A DNA stretch of 64,000 bases from assembly GCA_030998015.1 (NCBI GenBank), contig JARWMV010000237.1, positions 434,001 to 498,000 on the forward strand, written 5' to 3'. Made by a program: the position numbers and the translations under genes. Shown here in pieces: positions 23,101 to 35,192 of this stretch (its first letter is position 1; each line of letters opens with the position of its first letter). Source of the DNA: Ceratorhiza oryzae-sativae (Eukaryota > Basidiomycota > Agaricomycetes > Cantharellales > Ceratobasidiaceae). The notes under the pieces are model-generated. The model saw only the letters and a list, made by a program, of their open reading frames with translations, had not been told where the DNA came from and did no database searches.

Positions 23101-24646
23101 GTAGAACGAAGCATAAGACCATCGCCGCTCAATCAGGGCCTCCAAGCGATCTATGCGTTATGCTCCTAGTGAGCTAGTGCCCGATCAGTCAAAGGTTCGC
23201 AATAAGGAAACGACCCTAGCAAAGTTTGGGCGCAAAAAAAAAAGGACCTCTGTGGGCCGTGCAATTCGGAAACCATGTTACCCGCTAGCCTCGGATAGCT
23301 TTGTTCAGCTGATACGTGCACAGCATGTCAAACCGCATTGCGAGCGCCCCCCGCTAAATCATGGGCAGGTTGACTAGCTCCGACAGCGTTCTAATACGTG
23401 GATCACGTTTGCGAAGGGCTTGTTCAACAATCTGTCAAGAAGACATGTTCAGAACTATAGCTTAAAACCTAGCACACATTAGGATAGACGTGTTAATCGC
23501 GCGAAAGGTTCCGAGATGATATTCAAGGCTCGGTTAGGACCGCAGAAAAGGGGATCTAGTCTACTGAAAAAAAGAAAACGTTTCGAGGTTCGTTCGATGT
23601 GGCTGAAGGGAGTAAAGCGGAGTTCCAGGATCGCACGGACAACTTCTCGCTGGCGCATGCGGAACAAGCGTAATTCGTCCGTTCGTCTTCGTTTGTGTTT
23701 GTGCCTCTGGATAGAACGGCGGCGAGGTTAATGTGATAATCCCCATCACCGGGTCGACCGGTTTGAACAGTGCACCAGCCATTTCTGGACGTTCCGCTCA
23801 TGCGAATCAAACAGGAGGCGGAATTAACCAGTTGGAGCGCCGGTGTTTATTGGAGTTGATGTAAGTCATATAGAGGTAACTTGCGCAACACAGTGCATAT
23901 AATCTAGACGCTGCCGGCCCAGTGTAGGGGAAAGTCGCCAATGTGCAATGAGCAAATGCTAAGCCATGTTTTCCCAGTTTCCAGGGATACTATTTCCAAC
24001 ACAATTGGTTCAAGGTTCGAGGTCCTGAGGCCATTAAGCGTAGTGATTATCACAGTAAAGGGGGTGATGCATAAGCTGAACCTTAGATCGTCAACTCGCT
24101 TTACACAAGCTTACGGTACCAAACCCCTATTGAGGTCACACGGCCCACTTGTTTGGTTGATATCAAAACAAGCAACCCAACGGCGCGGTTAACAAACGAC
24201 CGAGATAAGTGCAAGTCAAAGCGCCAATTTTGTAAAGTCTAGGTTTGGCTAGGTGAAGCGACCACTCGGTGATTGGTGCGCCAGGAGTGGTGCGTCACAG
24301 CAAAGGCAGCGCAAGTCGACTGAAAATCTCCATGAGAGATCAAAGCGACGAGGATGTATGGGAAGTCGTGCACAAGCATGCGCTCCCAATAGAAGTAACC
24401 AGTGCCGAAACGATCAAGAGCCAGGACTTGGTATGGTTGTTGGCCAGGCGAGGCCAGCATAGCCAGTCAGTCACGTGTATATGCAAATTTGGTGCCCCTA
24501 AATTAGACTAGTCTCTCTTGTGACCACATAGAGGAGCGTTTATTTGATTGTCCCATATGGTACTGATGCAAAAATGAACCAGGTTTACATCCAGGGCACG
24601 ACTGGGAAGGGATTTTTTATGGGTGTAGGCAAGGCTGACCCTCAAC
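20157..24646. other. Gene-poor 4.5-kb region
   Basis: Follows the homeobox gene. Only short open frames are present, many using non-ATG starts; none resembles a known family and none has flanking splice logic that I can join. T-rich tracts recur (for example near 21462, 22349 and 22395), and a TGCG repeat lies at 22725..22749. It probably contains the homeobox 3' UTR and regulatory or non-coding DNA. Confidence 0.5.
22725..22749. repeat. (TGCG)n microsatellite
   Basis: Four TGCG units running into alternating CG. Simple repeat able to form alternating purine-pyrimidine DNA. Confidence 0.8.
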
Positions 24647-25741
24647 TTAAACGACACCGGCCTCCTTCAACTTGGTTACGAGCTCATCTACTGATTCGAC
24701 CTATATCCGGACCCTCGATAACTGTTTTGATGCAGAGATTGAGAGCACTGACCTTTCCACCTCCAACGCGCTTCGGGGGCTCTGAGACCCCGAGGGTTTC
24801 AATGATGGGTGTTAGGTCAACCCCGAGAGATTCTGGAGTTACTTTTTCTATTTTCTTCTTTTTTGCCTTCATGATATTGGGGAGAGATGCGTATCGGGGC
24901 TCTGTTTATATTCGGATAATCAACGACTGTTTAGTCGTAGCCCAACGCTGCCTACCGTTCAACCTGTAAATAATATTGAGTAAATGCGCCCCTTGCTACA
25001 AGACAAACCCCCACCGAAGATCGCTCGTGATGATAGCGGGCAGCGTCAACCTGACAGTTTCGGAGCCACCGTCAATCTCACGAGTTACATCCACTTCCTT
25101 TTCACCATCGAGAACGACTACTTTGCTTGCTTGAGTACCCTGCGGCCATTCGAGTAACCCAGCGAGCATCTGGCCGGTCATGCCTTGATCCCCATCGATA
25201 GCTTGTTTACCCATGATGACAATATCCGGTTTGTCGCGCTTGACGAGGGCCGCGATCGTCTTTGCAATCCCTAGTGGTTCGGGAGCGTCTGATTCTTTGG
25301 TTTCGACATGAATTCCCGTGTCAGCACCCATCGCTAAGGCCGTCCGCAAAGTCTCTTGACTTTTGGGCGGCCCGATCGTAAGGACAGTGATGGCTTCAAT
25401 TTTCGAGCCCATTCGTTCCCGCAGTCTCACGGCCTCTTCGACCGCTAACGAAGAATGTTTTGTGAGAGGGTATTATTCGACCTAATAGCACATACCAATT
25501 TCATCAAACGGGTTCTATAACAAGAATGTTAGGGTTGCATTAGTCCGAATGATTAATATCGAGCCTACCATTGAATGTTTTACATTCGTGTCCACAGCAC
25601 CATTTACCACCCGGATCTTTACCGCATAGTCTACACACCTGTACCAACCAAATGAGGACAAGAGGAAAGACTATTGCACTCTTGTGCATACCGCTTGACA
25701 GGGACCAGGACCTTTAGACGATTTATGGCAGTTGGTCGCAT
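24647..25741 (-). CDS. ETFB: Electron transfer flavoprotein beta subunit
   Basis: Matrix flavoprotein subunit that passes electrons from acyl-CoA and amino-acid dehydrogenases to ETF-ubiquinone oxidoreductase. Seven exons (25741..25692, 25638..25569, 25514..25496, 25444..25015, 24963..24956, 24901..24753, 24700..24647) give 259 residues, the usual length. Conserved pieces include LVPVKR at the N-terminus, HSMNPFDEIAVEEAVRL, RTALAMGADTGIHVE, LPAIITSDLRLNEPRYASL and a basic MKAKKKK segment. Two micro-exons, 19 nt and 8 nt, are needed: the 8-nt exon GTTGAACG completes Arg-Leu-Asn-Glu in the conserved stretch. All introns are 51-54 nt with GT-AG ends. It diverges from MYG1 across 226 bp. No frameshift. 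Confidence 0.95.
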
Positions 25742-25967
25742 GGTTGCACTCTTGGGAAACAAGGAGTGGTGGTCGTAGAGTGCGCGTGGACGGCTCTTAC
25801 CGGGAACTCGTCTATTCACGTGTAGCACTCAGTCACATGATCATGGGACAAATTACATGGCGTTTAGGATACCCCGTAACCTTCGAGCAGTCTACAATTG
25901 TAATCTATCACATCTCGTTTCAAAAAATACGCGGCAAAGCATATCCCACTATTGTTTACTTCAAAAA
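25742..25967. promoter_or_regulatory. Divergent promoter, ETFB / MYG1
   Basis: 226 bp between two divergent ATGs, so the core promoters of both genes must lie here or in their leaders. CACGTG-like and AT-rich stretches are present, but I cannot assign a factor. Confidence 0.55.
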
Positions 25968-27405
25968 ATGTCTGAAGAGCCAGCCGCAAAACGAGTCCGC
26001 CAAAGTGGACCCTCGAAGGTGAGCTGTCCCTCAAAGTAGACGTCCTTTGACCCAAGATTGATAGGTGATTGGAACTCACAATGGCACGTTTCATTGCGAC
26101 GAAGCATTGGCAGTTTTCTTGCTTCGTCAGACTGCAGAGTATGGAGACTCGAGTAAGCAGGCGGCGGAAATTACGTTTGAGTCAACCCTAACTAAATATT
26201 TCATGCGGCAGGTGTTGTACGTACGCGAGATCAGAGCAAGCTGGATACATGCGACATTGTCGTGGACGTAGGGGCGGTGTATGATCCTGAGAAATTACTT
26301 TTCGACCATCACCAGAGAGGGTTTACCGAAGTATTTGGGAATGGGTTCAAGACCAAACTTTCGAGTGCTGGGTTGATATACAAGTGGGTATTGATCCATA
26401 TCATCTCATATCTTTTAATTAGTTATATAGACACTACGGCAAAGAGATCATTTCCCGGCAAACCCAGCTACCCTTGACGGATCCAACGGTTGAGTTGCTA
26501 TGGCTCAAATTGTACGGGGTAAGATTCTTACACGTTATCACAAAGTAGCTAGGACTAAGGGGTATGACTTGATCCCAGGATTTTATCGAAGCGATCGATG
26601 GAATAGATAACGGGGTCCTGCAATATCCCCAGGATATTGCTCCGGCATACCGCAATCGTACCGATCTATCGAGTCGCGTTGGCTATCTCAACCCCAGGTG
26701 GAATCAATCTGTGGACCCAGAGGGTGTTGATGTACGTCATTTATCCAGTCTGACATCGGATTCTAACGAAGAATCTTGTAGTCGCTCTTTCAAAAAGCAT
26801 CAATCTTGACTGGGACCGAGTTTCTTGGTCGGTTAGATTACCTCGCTAACGCATGGCTGCCTGCTCGTGATATAGTCTCCCGAGCCATTGAGGCCCGAAC
26901 TCAAGTGGATCCAAGCGGCCGCATTGTATTGTTCGAAGAATTTGCATCCTGGAAGGCGAGTAGATCACTGGGGACGCGAGCCTAAATCTCATATTTTTTT
27001 GTTCAGGAGCATCTATTTGAGCTAGAAACAACCCTGAACATCCCGGAAGACCAGAAGCCGTTCTATATATTATATCCTGACGAAACTGGGGGGAACTGGA
27101 GAGTACAGGCAGTGTCTGTTTCTCAAGATAGCTTCGAAAGTCGCAAGGCACTCCCAGAACCGTAAGCGGGCCCTCCATTGAATTATTCGTGTCCGCTCAT
27201 TAGTCGCTTAGGTGGAGAGGAGTGAGGGACGCACAGTTGGACGAAGTGACTGGAATACCTGGAGGGATATTTGTTCACGCTTCGGGTTTCATCGGAGGTG
27301 AGTGATTCTTGGTAATGCTCAATAGATATTGACATTCAATGAATAAAAGCGAACAAAACGAAAGAAGGCGCTCTCGCCATGGCTAAGAAGGCTTTAACCG
27401 TATAA
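25968..27405 (+). CDS. MYG1: MYG1 family exonuclease
   Basis: DHH-superfamily protein; the human member is a 3'-5' RNA exonuclease of nucleolus and mitochondrion. Nine exons (25968..26018, 26065..26152, 26212..26383, 26431..26518, 26579..26731, 26782..26955, 27007..27161, 27212..27297, 27350..27405) give 340 residues, standard for the family. The N-terminal motif [14 protein letters not shown], the metal-binding FDHHQRGF and [12 protein letters not shown] are intact, as is the C-terminal [10 protein letters not shown]...[12 protein letters not shown]. The intron at 26956 uses a GC donor (AAG|GCGAGT). The sixteen residues before the domain are not a clear presequence. No frameshift. Confidence 0.95.
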
Positions 27406-28270
27406 CTAAGTGAATAGGTTACATGCTCATCAAATTTGATGGGAACCAATCAGCTCAAATTCAAAATTTTCCTAAGTCATGGTTGAGGTAACAAGAGGAA
27501 ACTTAGGATTGTCATGAAAGCGTGTGTGGCGAGTCGGTCGCGTGAGACAATGGATTTGATCGTCATTTGAAGAAATGATCTTTATGACCCACATGAGAGG
27601 AGCGCAATTGCTACATCCCGTATAACCAAACTTGATCCAAACCAAGCGTTTCGCAGGCCAGTGACTCAATTGCTATTCAACGTTTTCGTCCTTTGAAAGG
27701 CGATTTCACACCATACAATGTAGTAAATCCGCCCCCGCTTGTGTGACGAAGCTCATAAATCACGAAATGATTTAGCTTCGGCCACAGGATTCCTCACACA
27801 CCTCGTTCCTATGCTTATGAAACAAGAAGCCTCAGGCTTCTCAATCGTCGAACCACCAAGGATCCCTCAAACTTTGCCCACTCACAACGTCCCATGACTT
27901 CTTCCTTGTTACCAAGCTAACCATCAGCTGCACGCACACTAGCCAATGACACCGGCTATGGTTGCGGGCACTTCGTTGGCATTGGGTTTGAGGTTGATCA
28001 GAAACTACACTCCCAGCGTTGTGAGAAGAGAGAAAGCAAACAGCGCGGGCCATGGATAAGTTCTCAAGTCTTATCCTACCGAAAAGCCTCACGAGCTCCG
28101 AGGGCGGTAGGTTACGACAGAACACGAGCGGATTCATTCTGTCCCCAGTGATTGCCGCCAATGGATGTATGCGGCTCGCTTTTGGGTAATGGGGGGGGGG
28201 GGAGAAGACATCAACAAAATTCTTAAATTGTACAGAAGAGAAGATATAATATACATCATCAGGCTCCGAT
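27406..28270. other. Intergenic, 865 bp between convergent 3' ends
   Basis: Lies between the MYG1 stop and the stop of the CYP505-like gene, so both genes end here. A run of twelve G occurs at 28191..28202. No gene was recognised. Confidence 0.6.
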
Positions 28271-31200
28271 TTAACCAAAGACATCAGTCGCATAACGCTC
28301 GGTTTGAATGGCTTTCCAAATCTCAGCGAGCCTATCCTCATTAAGATCCTTGCCTTCAGCGATGATGCGCATGCATGAATCGCGCACGCCCGCCGCAACT
28401 GGATTGCCACCACAAGTGTAGAACTAGTAAAGCGAGTGAGTTATATATTTTATTATAGTGGACGAGCTTATGTACCTTGGCGCCGTCGTCGAAATAGTCA
28501 CGAATCACCTTTCGCTCTGCCCAGATACGACTTTTTTTGAAAGCATCGATAAGTAGGTCATTGGGGTAGTCTTTTATGCACTTACTCTTGTATGTACTTG
28601 TGCCCGTCCGATTTTTCAGGGGCACGTGAGAACGCGGGTCGAACATCTACGACCCCCAGTTCACTCCACTCCTTCAGCTCCCGATCACTATACAAGTAGT
28701 CTTCCTCCGGTCGCCGACACCCGAAGAACAGTATACACTTGCCCACCTCTCGCCCGGCCTGTGCTTGCATGGCCCGCTCTTGAATGAAACCACGGAACGG
28801 GGCCAAACCCGAGCCAGCGGCGAACATGACCATGGGCACGTTAGGGTCGGAAGGCGGATGGAATGCCTTGCTGGACGGACGGACGGCCATTTGAACTCGG
28901 TCCCCTTTTCGTAAATTGGCAAGATAGTTGGACGCGACGCCGAGGAATTGACCCTGGGCGACGACACCAATGGTCAGGGTGACGTGCGAGGGGTTCCAGA
29001 GTGGTGAAGAAGATATCGAGTACTGGCGCAGACGCATTGATGGCAGAGAAGCGATGAATGCACCAAGCGGGAGGTCGATTTCTGGATACTTCTCGAGCAG
29101 ATCGAGCATGCTTGCGGTGTGGGAATGTTCCTTGTAGTTGGCTACCAGAGCTTCGAGTTCGGCACGAGTAGCTGGGTCCTTCGTATGTTCGAGAAGCGTA
29201 GCGATGTTCCGTTGCGTTGCAACTTGTCCAATCTCAACGAATCCTGCAGCACACGCTAATTAGCATAGTTTCTTGGATATGGCTTGAGCGTACCAACCTG
29301 AAAGAAGTTCGGAGACGCTGACTTGCTTTCCAGTTGGCAATGTAGTCGGGCCAGTAGCATTTATCATAATCTTTGGGGATCGTGTTAGCACTGCAGATAT
29401 TATAGACGCGATGAACATACCTCTTGCTCAGGAGATAGCTTGAAGCGTGCAAGTACACGACGCACATACTCCGGAGGATTGGATGGGAGTCTAGGCATTT
29501 TCCAGTTATCGATGAGCCATCCGAGTGCATAGCAACATATAACTCACATAGCAAGGTAGTCGCCAGATTGGTAAGACATGTCTTCAGGTAGCTGAAGCTC
29601 TATATCGATCGGTTAGCTACAGTTCGTCAACCGATGGATTACATGCATACCAATGTGGCGCTTCGCAGGCGCTCCCTCTGCCGTTAGAACATTTTCAATT
29701 ACCAGTCCAAGTTTCGACTCGGGTTGACGGAGGGTCACAGCACGGTGTGTCGCTGTTCCGACGAGCTGAACCTCTACGCTGGGGGCCGCAGCGCCTTCCT
29801 TTGCTTCAACCCCATAGTCCTAGGTAACTTGTTAGCATAATCCATCAAATTTAGTGATTGACATACCGCAGCCAGTGTCTTCCACAGTTTGTCTTCCCAT
29901 TCCTCGAAGCTCTGAGTAAACGTGTCTCCTCCAGCATCTGCCTCTCCACGATCCAGCAGACGTTTGGCACCTCGCTTCTCGAGAGTAGTGTCTATCAACC
30001 GCGGGATGCGTTGATAAGTTTGAGCCCAGTCGTGGTTGCCAGCACCGAAGACGGCAAAGGAGACACCCTTGAGGTCGGGTGCGGATGATTGGGTAAGCGC
30101 CTCGACAAAATGGCCTGCATTATCTGCCGGTTCACCTAGTTATATGCGTAAGCATCATCTGTTGAATTTGTACCATACAAGCAGATACCTTCAAAAGAAG
30201 CTGTGATTATCACAACTGGGCCGTCTGTAGGTAGGTTTCCAGCGACGCTGTTGAGTGTGCCGAGAGTTGCGCGGAAACCTGCAATCGTGGTGATAAGAAA
30301 CGGGAGGCGCTCGAGTCAAATGGCAAATACCTTTGCTCGCGGCCCCGGAAGCTACGCTTTGTGCAAAGCCCTCACAAGACCCGGTGTTACTCCCATAAAG
30401 CACATACATCGGCGACCCGCTATTCCCGCTTTCTCCTACCACATCCTTTCCAGGGGTAGCACCAGTCGTGGTCTGAGTCGAAGCGGCAGCTACTGAGAAA
30501 GATGGCGCGCCCTTGCGTGGGATAGCGTGGAATTTGAAGTTTTTGGGTTTCAAAGTTAGCGTTTGCTTGAGTTGAAGATTGTACGACGGATCGACTGGGG
30601 CGAGGTCAAACTTTTGGAAAATTGTTGCGACTGCGATCAAAGCCTCTTGCCAGGCAAACGGGCGCCCCTAACCTGGATTCAGCACGCTTGATCTACCAAA
30701 GGCACGCCGTGACTCACAATACATGCACGAGCACCACTCCAAAAGGAATCCATGCTTTGGGCTATGTTGATGGCCAGTCAAACACACAGCTTATAATGGA
30801 GGAAGAGCTAACGTACCGGGAGGGCTTCGAACTTTCCATCCAGCATGCGGTCGGGGTTGAACCTCTCGGCCTGTTCAGAAGATTCAATCAGTGGGTGCAT
30901 ACACCGGGTTCACGCACATCGCTCACGTCACCGCCCCAGACTGCAGGGTCCTTTCCTATGTCTCCGGCCATAACTATCACAGGTGTCCCCTTTTTTATCA
31001 AATATTTCCCGTTCCCAATAATCTCATCCTTGTCTGGAGTCACGGCGAATTGGCTGATGCTAGGCGTCACACGTAAGGATTCACGTAAAACAGCTGCAAA
31101 ACTTTGGATTAGGAGTTGTTATGTTTCCCGCCCAAAGGATCGGCTCACCGTTGATATATGTGAGCTTGCTGAGGTGCTCGAATCTGATCGGCTCCTTTCC

Positions 31201-32423
31201 GAGTACTGTATCAACTTCATTTCGAATCTTCGCATATACGTCGGGGTTCTTCAAAATATGGGCCATCGCGAACGATAGCATGCCTGACGTCGTCTCGTGT
31301 CCCGCAATAAGGAAAGTAAGCATTTGCGCCTTGATATTTGCCTCGCTCAATCCTTCACCTGTGAGATGACATCATTTTAGCATACGTACCACGCTCATAT
31401 GCGTCAACATACCAGTCTGAGGGTCTTTTCCGAGTAACATGGCGTTCAGCAAATCCCTCTTCTCTACTGGATGTTTCTTGCGGTCGTCTACAATTTGGTC
31501 CGCAAGCTATATCGCGATTGATTGGTTTCCCCAAGAAGAGTAGGGCACGAAAATCTTCGTACCTTGTTCATGATATCCATGTCCGCAGCGTATTTGGCAT
31601 TGGTAGCGTAGGAGAGCGATTGGACAACACTAAGTCTACGGGTGCGCATAAATGATTCCTTGAGAAAATCGCCCATCGCCTTGACGAATGGCGGTTCATC
31701 CGCCGTATAGAAGGTATTGAGACGATAGTTAAACGTGCATAGGGCGCTAGACACCAGCATAAACAGTGAGAAAGGCCCTTTCGTGCTGCTGTGGTACTCA
31801 CATGGTCTCGAAGGCGAGTCGTGTAAAGTCATCAGTCGGATCAATCTCATGCAAAGTACCAAATCGTTCCCATTTTAGAACGAGTTGTGAGATGACATCG
31901 AACATGTCATCAAACATGCCCTTGATGGAAAGAGGTCCAAAAGCAGGCATCAAAATACGATCTGTAAAGTTGATGTAAATGTCTTTTATGTATGCGGATA
32001 GAGAGACGACTAACGGGCGATTCCCCAATTCTTTTCTCCGTGATACGCAGTGAACAGACCATCAGACACTAGGTTGCGAACTTCGACCAAGGGGGCACCG
32101 ATCGCCTTGTGGAAACGCTTCTCATCGAGTACCTCCTGCGCGAGAGCAACACTGGAGATCATAACGATCTCCCTGCCTGGATCCCTTTGTGAGATCGCAG
32201 GCTACGATGCAGATAACGGGAACGGACCCATCATGTTCAAGCCGTATATTTCTCCATATTGTTTGGCCAAAAGAGAGAACGACTCGGAAGGAAGTTCGAC
32301 TTCGGATTACCGTTGTCCCGTCAGTCGTGTTCAACGGTTAGGGGGAAAGGTCAACGCACCATCAATCGATGTAATATTCCCGAGAAACGGAATAGCAGGC
32401 GGCTGGGGTATGGGGGTCGTCAT
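28271..32423 (-). CDS. CYP505-type cytochrome P450 / NADPH reductase fusion
   Basis: Self-sufficient monooxygenase; relatives hydroxylate fatty acids near the omega end. Twenty exons from ATG 32423 to TAA 28271 give about 1045 residues, matching CYP505/BM3-type enzymes. P450 part: I-helix AGHETTSG, ExxR in [19 protein letters not shown], and the haem loop with Cys at about residue 403. Reductase part: FMN loop [13 protein letters not shown] from about 490, FAD motif [14 protein letters not shown] region [10 protein letters not shown], end YATDVFG. Exon 10 (30761..30718) is 44 nt and needs one more base inside the haem loop (near 30737..30741) to stay in frame. All other nineteen exons are in phase. 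No N-terminal membrane anchor, as usual for soluble CYP505. Substrate unknown. Confidence 0.92.
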
Positions 32424-35192
32424 AGTTCAGAGCGCAGAGTGATCAATCGAATCGATGGGGGAGCGTGTTGAGGAAGCGATAGCAAGATGGGCGCTTTTAT
32501 ATTGTCCCAGCTCAGATTCGTGACCTAGCGCGGACTGTTGGCGTCATCCTTTTCACGAAATGCCAACTCCGCGTAGTGAGACTTGACAACCGCCGAGGTT
32601 CTCCGCAACAAAAGCGGCTTGCGGCGCGCTTGCTCACCAGTCGTACCCGACCCCGAGGCATCTGTCCGGGACCGGATGAGGACTCGCTTGATTACGTCAC
32701 TGCAACTTTCACATGCCTCCACCACCATCCGAAGCTGAAAGACTGCTCTGCCGTGAAGTATCCACCAGACAAACACCCTGTGAGGCTTGACACTCCTCTG
32801 TTTGTGAGTCCCATTCCTCCCCTCGTTGAATCGATCGTGATTCGGTATCTCTGTCCCGAGTGGCCGGCCCCCTGCTCAGTGAAGCGCTTGTACAGTTGGG
32901 GCCGGCAATAGGGCTATAAATGGAGTCCAGTTCGGGCCGTTCCTGGTAACTGCCCGAGTCTCGGCGCAACTTGGAGAGTATCCCATGCAAGGCAGTTCCT
33001 CGGCCACGCCCATGGCCTTTCTTATCATAAGAGTGCCTTTCGCGCTCAAATTTTCACTCTCCAATGGAAACAATCGAGTGAGCTTATCCAGCGAGTACAG
33101 TCGGCGAAACGATTGTGATTGTACACTCTGAATATTTCAGTTCTGACAACATGCCTAACCGGACTTAAAAAATCACGAAGTTCGCTAGATTGGCCAAATC
33201 CAGGTGGGCTCGCGAGCTGGGCAACGAAGGGTCCCACAGCGCCCGGTGCAAGACCAATTGGGCGATAGCAGAAACCTCAACAGCGTGAGAAGCACCGACG
33301 CGGATGCTGGCAATTCTTTCTCAACAATACTTCATGCTGCATGATCAATAGATACAATCCGTGTTGTACGCCATCCTCGTCTGATCGCGTACATGCTCTC
33401 GTTCCAGCGCTTACACTTTGCCTAAGCCCTGTCTCCGAGAGACTTCGCAACGATCAGTACCTAGGCCCGAATTCCGTTTCTGCCGCCGGAAGCTAAACTC
33501 ACTCTTGCTCTCACGGTGAGTTCAAGGCGGTGGCTAATTTCATTTCATGGGGCGTCAATTGATTCGTCCTCAATCATTCATTCATTCCAACTGACCCCAA
33601 ATTCATGGGAATATTAGAGCAAGGGCTAATATGTCGCCCCGCGTTCAATTACGGGCGCACTAGTTCTGCAATAAGCCCCAAGGAATTTTATTATTTGGAG
33701 CTTCTGTCAGCTAAAAATATATCAGTGGGATATTAGCTGAAATTATTGATAATTATATTGGGCTCGGCCATGTGTGCGCAGCAGACGGCGAGAAAACAAA
33801 GGAACAAAGTTAACAGGTTACCCGCAGTCAAGATAGGCTAAAATTGAACTAGGATCTACCCAGGCACTGATATAAGGATGGAATGCGAAGCAGACCTAAA
33901 GTTTACAACTGCCAATACAATAGTGTACTATCAAGACCCAGAAACTCGATCAGTAGTCTATATACAGTGGGGCGTCAGCCATTTGTTATACTGATTGAAC
34001 TGACCAAGGGACCTCAATTCATCCACGTAGCGTTTGCCCGGTCAAGCGGATCTGCTACCTTTCTCCAAGTTCGGAATGACTGAGTGACGAGCATCTAGTT
34101 GGACATGATGCTTGGAGCAGTAGCCAAATGTATCAACCTTGAAGAAAGAATATCACATGCACTGCCCGGCTAATATCCTTGATAAATTCGATCGTGTTCA
34201 AAGATCTCATCGGGCACACATGATCAACACAAGGGTCCCAAACCCGACGTTTCTCATCGGAACTGACGATCGGGCTCCGTTTCTCTAACGCGTGATCATG
34301 CTTACGAGCAAAAATAACAATAATCCACTAGGGGCGATCTGGAATTTGTAAAAGGACGAGGAAGATCATCATGTACTTGGCGGCTTGGAATCGTGTCAAA
34401 TACCTTGTTGAGCAGCTTCTCGCCGGGAACATTCTGAGGGAGCTGGAGTGGATGCACTTCTAACCTAGAACAAGGTGGCTAGTGCTTCGCCGAGCCAGTA
34501 GACGCGGGATTTACATTCCGTGTAAGAACACCTCTGCCGTTTTGCCAGGCGGGGGGCCGGTCTAGAGTCTTCAGGATCATATTTGGTACGTTAACGTACA
34601 TAGAGTATACGAAAACAATCAAACTCAATCACGGCTACAAATCTAGCTAGTGGCAAAGTAGCCGACCGACTGGTAGCTATTCCAACAGCTGGCGAATCAG
34701 GCGGGAAGCTTAGGAACCACGAAAAGCAGAAGAAGCGAGTGCATGTATAGCATATACTTTGTAATGAGGTAACCATACTCATTATCATACCCACCCCATC
34801 GTCAAGACGCCCAAATCGAGGGGCAAGCGTTATCAAGCAGACACATCAGCAGATCTCGATCACTGGTTACCAAATCTAGATTTAATTTAATTTGATCACG
34901 TGCTTGGCCGATTACAGGGAGGGTAAATACATGGTATTTATTGCTCAAATTGTTCACGAGCGCAAAGTTGCGCAACGCGTTCAAGGCACACGAATGACAA
35001 TAAATATTCATCGCATATCAACAATTGAAAACATGGGGAACAAAATAGTGGAGCAAGCACTCATTACGATGTGTCCAGTAATATGCATGCGAATGGGGAG
35101 GAATGAACATCATGATAAGGATCGTTGAAAATTGATGAGCAGGGCTCTTTATCGGTACAATGACAGAGAAGAAAGCGAATGTGTATATATAT
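32424..35192. other. Intergenic, 2.8 kb
   Basis: Between the start of the CYP505-like gene and the stop of the RING gene. Its left part must hold the P450 promoter. The rest is AT-rich from about 33600 to 35150, with many stops in all frames. No gene, tRNA or element was recognised. Confidence 0.55.

Noticed and set aside
28271..32423. Separate P450 and reductase genes
   Set aside because: Exon 11 runs without a stop from the P450 C-terminus through the linker into the FMN domain, so it is one fusion gene.
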